Below, in pieces: positions 1-5,500 of a stretch of DNA of 6,988 nucleotides. Location: positions 1-6,988 of the forward strand of contig JAHEYM010000212.1 of the NCBI GenBank assembly GCA_023251595.1. Reading direction: 5' to 3'. Both the position numbers and the translations under genes were made by a program. Below the pieces are notes generated by a model, which saw only the letters and a list, made by a program, of their open reading frames with translations, made no database searches and was not told where the DNA came from. This DNA is from Bacteroidota bacterium (GTDB taxonomy: Bacteria > Bacteroidota > Bacteroidia > AKYH767-A > JABDAW01). The first letter of the stretch is position 1. Each line of letters opens with the position of its first letter.

Positions 1-198
1 AAAGAAGATTCGGAGGTATCGTTAAAAATTTATTCGAACCTAGGGCAACTAATTTCTACAGTTAATGAAAAGGAAATGATGGCAAAAGGAAACCATAGAT
101 ACGAATTTAATGCACAAAGTTTATCGCCTGGAATATATTTTTATATATTAAGTGCCGGGACTAAAAAGGATACAGGAAAAATGGTTTTGATGCGATAA
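1..198 (+). CDS. C-terminal end of a T9SS-secreted protein (type A sorting domain), 5' truncated
   Basis: Frame 1 is open from the window edge to TAA at 196-198, giving 65 residues. The start lies outside the window. The visible part has the pattern of a Bacteroidota type A C-terminal sorting domain: a strand like LKIYSNLGQLIS, a middle stretch ending in YEFNAQSLSPGIYFYILSAG (the LSPGIYFY block is the most diagnostic part), then KKDTGKMVLMR at the extreme C-terminus. From knowledge of the family, this domain directs a signal-peptide-bearing protein across the outer membrane through the type IX machinery, where it is normally cut off and the protein is released or attached to the surface. The catalytic or binding part of this protein is not in the window, so its job cannot be named. 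No convincing intrinsic terminator follows the stop. Confidence 0.9.
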   Translation, partial: KEDSEVSLKIYSNLGQLISTVNEKEMMAKGNHRYEFNAQSLSPGIYFYILSAGTKKDTGKMVLMR

Positions 199-301
199 GC
201 AATATCAGGTTGTTGTCAGAGTATACGTCAGATTTCTAAACTCGAGAATGATTGTCCGTTAAAGCGAATTTTTGAATAGGTCAAGATCTCCTTTTTTAAT
301 G

Positions 302-365
302 CCCGCAAAGTCGCAAAGCCGCAAAGATTAGGTACTATTCCTTTGCGTCTTTGCGTCTTGGCGGG
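302..365. repeat. GCAAAG-type inverted repeat (palindromic intergenic element)
   Basis: The left arm (302-326) is built of CGCAAAG units with 8-base spacing. The right arm (341-365) is its reverse complement, reading CTTTGCGT CTTTGCGT and ending in GGCGGG. The arms match at 22 of 25 positions around a 14-base loop, so the transcript or single strand could fold into a long hairpin. No T-run follows, so it is not a typical intrinsic terminator. Palindromes of this GCAAAGNCGCAAAG kind are, from general knowledge, scattered between genes in many Bacteroidota and some cyanobacterial genomes. Their function is not established. Confidence 0.85.
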
Positions 366-380
366 AGAAAGATAGAGAAC

Positions 381-483
381 ATTGTTTAGTGCAAAGGTTA
401 ATAACTCAAAAATAAGGTCAGATTTGTGGAGGGTATTGTTTTCTATGAAGGTTAACAAATCAAAAATAAGGTTGAGATAGTGG
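381..483 (+). repeat. Degenerate direct repeat, two copies 54 bp apart
   Basis: Two copies in the same orientation begin at 381 and 435 with ATTGTTT. Their best-conserved cores, 394-418 and 448-472, match at 23 of 25 positions (AAGGTTAA...TCAAAAATAAGGT). The flanks on both sides are weaker but stay in register, and both copies end near GTGG. This is a decayed tandem duplication, or two copies of a short interspersed repeat. No role is evident. Confidence 0.7.
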
Positions 484-680
484 CATAACTCGGGTGGATC
501 AGTACCTTTTCTTTGTGAATCTTCGCTTATTTGAACTCTCGTGGCAGGAAAACGACGAAAATAATTTGGCTGATATTCAGCAGTTTATATACAAATCAGC
601 ATCTTTTTGAAAAATATTTCACTACCCCGTTAAACATTTGGGCTTTTTTATACTCTAACTATTGTAGGGGAAAGGAAAAA

Positions 681-715
681 GTGGTTAGTGGTCAGTGGTT
701 AGTGGTTAGTGGTCA
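681..715 (+). repeat. Five tandem copies of heptamer GTGGTYA
   Basis: Five adjacent 7-base units read GTGGTTA, GTGGTCA, GTGGTTA, GTGGTTA, GTGGTCA, exactly filling 35 bases. The only variation is T/C at the sixth base. The array is intergenic and belongs to the same 7-bp-period class as the arrays at 1014-1044, 1168-1197, 894-924, 2238-2268 and 2302-2332. Similar heptanucleotide arrays (STRR sequences) are known from heterocystous cyanobacteria. That comparison is of period only, not a claim of descent. Confidence 0.9.
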
Positions 716-893
716 CTTGAAGGTATATAATAATATTGGTCAAAATCCGTTTCAACAACTAAAATAATTAATTCAGATATCCGCATAATAGAAATAATAA
801 ACGTTCGTTATACAAACTTCAAAAGAAAATAATAACAGTGCATAATAATAAAAACAATTCCCCGTTCAACTCCAAAATAAATTAAATCCAAGT

Positions 894-924
894 TCTCCTA
901 ATTCCTCATTCCCAATTCCTAATT
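894..924 (-). repeat. AATTAGG heptamer array, copy A
   Basis: On the minus strand this reads as four 7-base units, AATTAGG, AATTGGG, AATGAGG, AATTAGG, followed by AGA. It matches the plus-strand array at 2238-2268 at 29 of 31 positions. The two therefore stand as inverted copies on either side of the 304-aa gene. It is also similar, in the same orientation, to the array at 2302-2332. Confidence 0.85.
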
Positions 925-1013
925 AACTTTAACCTACGGCCTATCGTACATTTTTACTAATCATCAGTAATTAGTTCAGTACCAGTGAAACGCCATACTG
1001 TGGCGGGTTGTAG

Positions 1014-1197
1014 TAGTGGTTAGGTGTTAGTGGTTAGGGGTTAGATGTCTTGTCTGATCTGCAATCCATAATCTTTCTCCGATCACATAAATTAATAAAA
1101 TGAAAAACAATTGCTGATCATTCAGCACTGAAATGGTATTGCTATATATTAATATAAAATAAAAAAATAACCCCTAATCACTAACGCCTAATCCCTA
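1014..1197. repeat. MITE-like unit with 30-bp heptameric terminal inverted repeats
   Basis: The left end (about 1014-1043) is a plus-strand array of AGTGGTT, AGGTGTT, AGTGGTT, AGGGGTT units. The right end (1168-1197) is the reverse complement of the same array. The two ends match at 26 of 30 positions. They enclose about 124 bases of AT-rich DNA with a small perfect stem-loop (1112-1127) and no coding potential. The size (about 184 bp), the inverted ends and the lack of genes resemble a miniature inverted-repeat element. No transposase or target-site duplication was found, so it may instead be two oppositely oriented heptamer arrays. The G-rich strand has several GG runs. Confidence 0.6.
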
Positions 1198-1313
1198 AAT
1201 AACGGCACAATGTTTGTTCGAAAATATAATTATATATCACTTACTGAAAACTGTATATCATGAGATGAAAATTACCAAAGTGCCGATGTTGGCCTTTATT
1301 AAACCAAATTACA

Positions 1314-2228
1314 ATGAATACAAGAAAAAGTAATTATCTGAACATGATGCAGGCTGTAATTATCCTGTGTAACAGCAATCTTTCCGCAACTGCCGGAATC
1401 CCGGCTTTCTCAGTTGTTTTGAACGAAGCACAAACAAAGTTTGATCTTGTCTCGCACTTCGTGCAGATTGTGCTGACGGGAACAAAAGGAATCACCGGCG
1501 ACAATTACAAACTCCGGATGAAGATGACTTTGCTCGCCCTTAAATGTGGAAACGCACTTTTGGCGCTTGCTCATGTGAATAATAATCAGACACTAATTGC
1601 TAAAGTTAAATACTCTCTGAGTAAAATGAACCGGCTCAAAAAACAGGATATTCTCAGCGTCTGTGCTCTGATAGCTGATGAGGCAAATTCGAATCTGACT
1701 GCCGCCTCTGCATTCGGTATGAGTGTCACCGACGTTACTGATTTGCTTGCCCTCGTTTCGGAATATACGCTCTGGGCACAAAATCCCAGATTTGCAATAG
1801 TGAATAAAATGGAAGCGAGCGCTCAAATAAAACTATTAATTACTGAGGTAGTTGAGGATCTCTTTAAAAAGCAAATGGACCCGATGGTTCGGACACTTTT
1901 GACTACCAATCCATCTTTTGTTCGTAGTTATGCAAATGCAAGAGAAATTCAGGACATAGGTAAAAAATTCACCAAACTGAGCGGTTCAGTTACAGATACG
2001 AACGGAAATCCATTGGGAGGAATAACGATCAACATACAGCAAACTTCCGGAAATAGTCGCTACACAGCCACTACAGATGCGAATGGAAATTTCATGATAT
2101 CCAGCATCATAGCGGGCGATTATGATCTCGACATAAAAGCGAATGGCTACCAAACGGTAACCGAACAAAATGTGCACATCGCACCGGGACGTCAGGTTGG
2201 ACGGAGTTATCAGCTTAATGCGGCGTAA
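1314..2228 (+). CDS. Helical-domain protein with C-terminal carboxypeptidase-regulatory-like domain
   Basis: This encodes 304 residues. Residues 1 to about 218 are predicted mostly helical, with many Leu/Ala and few Pro/Gly, and include the segments NYLNMMQAVIILCNSN and LRMKMTLLALKCGNALLALA. They resemble, from memory, an uncharacterised N-terminal domain seen in other Bacteroidota proteins of this architecture. Residues about 222-301 form a carboxypeptidase-regulatory-like beta-sandwich, with GSVTDTNGNPLGGITI at 224-239 and TDANGNF...GDYDLDIKANGY at 254-279. Such domains are usually structural or binding modules of outer-membrane or secreted proteins, with no catalysis expected. No clear signal peptide, lipobox, transmembrane helix or T9SS tail is visible, so location is uncertain. 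The ATG at 1314 is the only sensible start: an in-frame TGA lies at 1266, with no ATG between. The leader is A-rich without Shine-Dalgarno, as is normal in the phylum. The gene stands alone between inverted heptamer repeats and ends before a strong terminator. Its function is unknown. Confidence 0.85.
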   Translation: MNTRKSNYLNMMQAVIILCNSNLSATAGIPAFSVVLNEAQTKFDLVSHFVQIVLTGTKGITGDNYKLRMKMTLLALKCGNALLALAHVNNNQTLIAKVKYSLSKMNRLKKQDILSVCALIADEANSNLTAASAFGMSVTDVTDLLALVSEYTLWAQNPRFAIVNKMEASAQIKLLITEVVEDLFKKQMDPMVRTLLTTNPSFVRSYANAREIQDIGKKFTKLSGSVTDTNGNPLGGITINIQQTSGNSRYTATTDANGNFMISSIIAGDYDLDIKANGYQTVTEQNVHIAPGRQVGRSYQLNAA

Positions 2229-2237
2229 CTCTTGGTG

Positions 2238-2332
2238 AATTAGGAATTAGGAATGTGGAATTAGGAGAAACAATTACACACTAACTCTGATCCCTACTTT
2301 GTCTCCTCATTCTTAATTTCTAATTCCTAATT
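2238..2332. repeat. AATTAGG heptamer arrays facing each other (hairpin)
   Basis: The left arm, 2238-2268, has units AATTAGG, AATTAGG, AATGTGG, AATTAGG followed by AGA. The right arm, 2302-2332, is a reverse-complement copy. The arms match at 26 of 31 positions with a 33-base spacer. The left arm also matches, in inverted orientation, the array at 894-924 at 29 of 31 positions. The hairpin starts only 10 bases after the stop codon at 2228, so it would be transcribed in the 3' end of that mRNA and could protect it from decay. That role is an inference. Confidence 0.8.
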
Positions 2333-2337
2333 GAAAG

Positions 2338-2370
2338 AAAGGGGGTGCATAGATTTGTACCCCTTTTTTA
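2338..2370 (+). terminator. Intrinsic terminator after the 304-aa gene
   Basis: GGGGTGCA at 2342-2349 pairs with TGTACCCC at 2356-2363, with one G-U pair, around a 6-base loop. Six T residues follow at 2364-2369. The A-rich bases before the stem (2338-2340) can pair with the T-run to lengthen it. It lies about 110 bases after the stop at 2228 and separates that gene from the downstream region. Confidence 0.85.
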
Positions 2371-2392
2371 TATTTATTCCATTAAGAATCAG

Positions 2393-2400
2393 TATGTTTG
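2393..2400 (+). promoter_or_regulatory. Bacteroidota-type -7 promoter box (TATGTTTG)
   Basis: TATGTTTG matches all six fixed bases of the TAnnTTTG -7 consensus used by the primary sigma factor in Bacteroides and relatives. No clear TTG -33 element is seen at the expected distance, where the sequence is TTTATTCC around 2373. The box lies just after one terminator and about 125 bases before the end of the next, which is why it is proposed as the promoter of a short untranslated RNA starting near 2404. Confidence 0.4.
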
Positions 2401-2403
2401 CGG

Positions 2404-2526
2404 AGTTAACCCGAACTCTATAGGCGAAAAGAACTAAGTCCCGATACTCTCTATTTCAACCAGCCCTTCTACCCTCGATCCGCTTCTTGTAACGGTCGGT
2501 GTCGTATAGAAGGGCTGGTTTTTTTT
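2404..2526 (+). ncRNA. Candidate small RNA, or attenuator-type leader
   Basis: A -7-like box at 2393-2400 followed by a strong terminator ending at 2526 would give a transcript of about 120 bases. Near its 5' end GAGTT (2403-2407) can pair with AACTC (2414-2418) around a 6-base loop. The 3' end is the 14-bp terminator stem, whose large loop contains a further hairpin (CGATCCG 2476-2482 with CGGTCG 2493-2498, one bulged base). No open frame of note lies inside, and no known RNA family was recognised. Because it ends 53 bases before the ATG at 2580, it could instead be a leader controlling that gene by premature termination. The exact 5' end is inferred from the promoter box. Confidence 0.35.
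2458..2526 (+). terminator. Strong intrinsic terminator with a 14-bp perfect stem
   Basis: AACCAGCCCTTCTA (2458-2471) is perfectly complementary to TAGAAGGGCTGGTT (2507-2520), and eight T residues run from 2519 to 2526. The 35-base loop is unusually long for an ordinary terminator and can form its own stem (2476-2482 with 2493-2498). No gene ends close upstream: the previous stop, 2228, already has its own terminator. This stem therefore probably ends a separate short transcript or controls read-through into the gene at 2580. Confidence 0.85.
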
Positions 2527-2559
2527 AATATATATTTAATCTAAAAGAATCATATATTT

Positions 2560-2567
2560 TACCTTTT
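2560..2567 (+). promoter_or_regulatory. Possible -7 box for the large repeat-protein gene
   Basis: TACCTTTT matches five of the six fixed bases of TAnnTTTG and sits 12 bases before the ATG at 2580, which would give a very short leader. No -33 TTG is visible at the right distance. The strong terminator ending at 2526 makes a promoter in this 53-base gap likely, but this particular box is only a candidate. Confidence 0.25.
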
Positions 2568-2579
2568 AATAGAACTCAA

Positions 2580-5500
2580 ATGAGAAAACGTTTTACTACC
2601 TTATTATTCAGTTCTTTAATCTTGTTTTCAGTAAATACGATAGCGCAAACATGGTGCTCACCTATTGCAATAGAGACCAATGGAAGCGGCGGAGATGTTG
2701 GAACATATTCCTCACTTTTTGTAGTGAATGGAAATCCGGCGATTGCTTATTTTGATGCGATTCACAAAAACCTTATGTACGTTCGTGCAACAGATCCATC
2801 AGGAACTGTGTGGGGTGAACCGCTTTTTGTGGAAGTGGTCGGTGATGTGGGCGAGAATCCTTCTCTTCTTGTTGTGAATGGTAATCCTGCCATCGTCTAT
2901 TTTAGCGGTGTGGCAGCTACTCTTGAATATGTGCGTGCGATGGATGCAAACGGGTCAGTTTGGGGTACTCCTATTTCGATTGGTAATTTGAGTAACGGTG
3001 CTTATATCAGCATGCAAATTGTGAACGGTAATCCGGCTGTTGCGTATAGTTCCAACGGCTTAAAATATGTCAGAGCAAATGATATTTCGGGTACTTCATG
3101 GGGAACACCGCTTACGCTTGATAACTCAGGCGACTATTGTTCAATGCAAATCGTGAATGGGAATCCGGCCATTTCGTACCATAACGGTTCGACGAATGAT
3201 CTTAAGTATATACGTGCAACAAATACTTCGGGCACAACCTGGGGAACTTCTGTTTCTATCGAAGCGATAGGGGCGTTCGGCGGCTATACTTCTCTGCAGG
3301 TAGTGAATGGAGCACCTGCGATCTCATATTATGAAGCAACGAATTTTGTCTTAAAATATGTGAGAGCAAGTGATGCTTCGGGTAGTTCATGGAATACTCC
3401 ACTTTCTCTTGACATCTCAGGCATAGCAGCTGTAGGTGAATACTCTACAATGATGGTTGTGGATGGGTTTCCGGCTATCTGCTATGCATATGGGTTGGGT
3501 CTTTCATATAGTACCAGGTATATATATGCTTCAGATGTCTCCGGGGCATCATGGTCTTCACCGATTGTTATCGATCCGAAGTGCGGGAAATTTCATTCGT
3601 TGCAAATTATTGATGGAAATCCGGCCATTTCATATTATGATAATCAGAATCACACATTGAATTATATACGTGCGAGGGATATTACCGGAATCTATTGGAG
3701 CAGTATTGATGGCACGGGTTCCGTCGGAGTTTATACTTCAATGCAGATTGTGGATGGTTTTCCTGCGATTTCATATTATGACGTCACAAATAATGATCTG
3801 AAATATGTCAGAGCCACAGATATTTCAGGTACTTTATGGGCTTCACCAATAGCTTTGGATGTGGCAGGTGATGTGGGGCAATATACATCACAACAAATTG
3901 TAAATGGAAATCCTGCAATTTCATATTATGATCTTACAAACGGCGATTTAAAATATATAAGAGCAACTGATGCTGACGGTGCTTCTTGGGGTTCGTCTCT
4001 TTCTGTCGATGTGACCGGAGATGTAGGTAAACATTGTTCGATGCAAATTGTGAATGGTTTTCCCGCAATCGCATATTACGATTTGACGAATACCGATTTA
4101 AAATATATCCGTGCGACTGATGCTTCAGGAACTAGTTGGGGAACACCGGTTTCGATTGATGTTACGGGAGATGTAGGTCAATATTCTTCTTTGCAAATCG
4201 TGAATGGTTTTCCTGCAATTTCTTATTATGACGCAACAAATCACCATTTAAAATATATTCGTGCAACGGATGCCTCGGGAGGCACTTGGGGTACAGCGCT
4301 GGTTGTTAATCTCTCTTATTTCGGCGGGGAATACACATCCCTTCAAATTATTAATGGCAATCCTGCGATATCGTCTGTGGCATCTAATTATCATTTGAGT
4401 TACGTCAGAGCGAATGATGTATCAGGAAATTCCTGGGGCACATCATTAACGTTGGATGCTTCATCGAATCTGCTTACTAATACGAACAACACATCTTTAA
4501 TAACAGTGGATGGCAATCCCGCGATTGTGTATAATGAATTTCAGCATGATTATCTGAGATATATCAGAGCTACGGATATTTCAGGTAACAGTTGGGGTAC
4601 TGCATCTTCCATCGACCTGAGAGGTGGTTCTTATGCTTCCTTACAAATTGTGAATGGAAATCCTGCTGTTTCTTATTTCGGCGGTGACTGGGTATTGAAA
4701 TATTCGAGGGCTAGTGATATTTCAGGTAATTCATGGACGGTGAATAACCCGACTCCATTTAGCGGAGCGGGAGACGGTGGACAATATCTTTCTCCATCAA
4801 TTGTGAATGGGAATCCGGCGCTGTCGTATTATGATGCCACAAGTCATGATCTTGTTTATTGCAGGGCATCAGACGCGAATGGTACCACATGGTCAAGCGC
4901 ACTTTCAATTGATGTTTCGGGTGATGTTGGATTGACATCATCTTTGGTTGTTGTGAATGGAAATCCCGCAATATCTTATGAGGACGGAACAAATACTGCA
5001 TTGAAATATATCCGTTCGAATGATGTGAACGGTATTTCGTGGGCTGCTCCCGTCACGGTTGAAGCGAGCGGTACCGTCGGCTATTACAGCTCTATGCAGA
5101 TTGTAAATGGAAACCCCGCCATTTCTTATTTGGATTTAACAAATAATCCGATTGATAATCTTAAATATGTCCGGGCAAATGATGTCTCAGGAACAACCTG
5201 GGGAACACCCATAACACTTGATTTAAACGGAGGTAGATATTCCTCTCTCCAAATCGTGAATGGATATCCTGCAATTTCCTATTCCGCAAATGGTCAACTT
5301 AACTATATATGTGCGAGCGATGCGTCAGGTACCTCATGGAGTACGGCAATTACACTCGATGCTACAGGCACGGTAGGTACATTTACTTCACTTCAGGTGG
5401 TAAATGGGAATCCCGCTATTTCCTATTATGATCAAACCAATGACGCATTAAAATATATAAGGGCAACTGATGCATCGGGTATTTCATGGGGTTCGCCGGT

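Larger units (their letters stand above)
199..1313. other. Long repeat-rich intergenic region
   Basis: About 1.1 kb lies between the T9SS tail and the next gene, with no reading frame that looks protein-coding. It is AT-rich and carries many small repeats, listed separately: a hairpin of GCAAAG units, a 54-bp-spaced direct repeat, and arrays of 7-bp units at 681-715, 894-924, 1014-1044 and 1168-1197. Two small perfect stem-loops are also visible: CGCCA/TGGCG at 991-1005, and TGCTGA/TCAGCA at 1112-1127 inside the MITE-like unit. No tRNA, riboswitch or clear promoter was recognised. A weak match to the Bacteroidota -7 box (AATGTTTG, 1209-1216) lies about 98 bases before the ATG at 1314. Confidence 0.7.
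2229..2579. other. Intergenic region with two terminators and a candidate small RNA
   Basis: These 351 bases between the 304-aa gene and the large repeat-protein gene hold, in order: a heptamer-based hairpin (2238-2332), an intrinsic terminator (2338-2370), a -7-like promoter box (2393-2400), a possible small RNA or leader ending in a second intrinsic terminator (2458-2526), and a weak promoter-like box (2560-2567) just before the next ATG. No small coding frame with a plausible start was noticed. Confidence 0.7.

Noticed and set aside
228..458. Minus-strand open frame of 76 codons
   Set aside because: It is created by the GCAAAG palindrome and the 54-bp direct repeat. The translated stretch (KTQRRKG, LCGFATLRA) is the typical read-through of that DNA repeat, with no domain or plausible leader.
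531..767. Plus-strand open frame of 78 codons starting at TTG
   Set aside because: It has a weak start, a low-complexity AT-driven composition, and its middle (VVSGQWLVVSG) is simply the translated GTGGTYA heptamer array.
681..1197. Heptamer arrays considered as a CRISPR array or iterons of a replication origin
   Set aside because: There are no unique spacers between repeats, no cas genes and no replication initiator gene. The units abut each other directly.
1203..1285. CGGCAC (1203-1208) and GTGCCG (1280-1285) as an inverted repeat upstream of the 304-aa gene
   Set aside because: It is only six bases with a 71-base gap and no extension of pairing, so it is compatible with chance.
1265..1333. 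22-codon frame starting ATG at 1265 and overlapping the start of the 304-aa gene
   Set aside because: It could be a regulatory upstream frame, but it is short, has no ribosome-binding evidence and is expected by chance at this length.
1593..1826. Minus-strand open frame of 77 codons
   Set aside because: It lies wholly opposite the well-supported 304-aa gene and has no recognisable features.
1986..2177. Minus-strand open frame of 63 codons
   Set aside because: It is antisense to the carboxypeptidase-regulatory-like domain and is a shadow of that coding sequence.
3457..3660. Plus-strand open frame of 67 codons
   Set aside because: It is an out-of-frame shadow inside the giant repeat gene, whose own frame is continuous here.
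4759..5001. Minus-strand open frame of 80 codons
   Set aside because: It is antisense shadow of the tandem repeats, with an unusual His/Gln-rich composition arising from the complementary strand.
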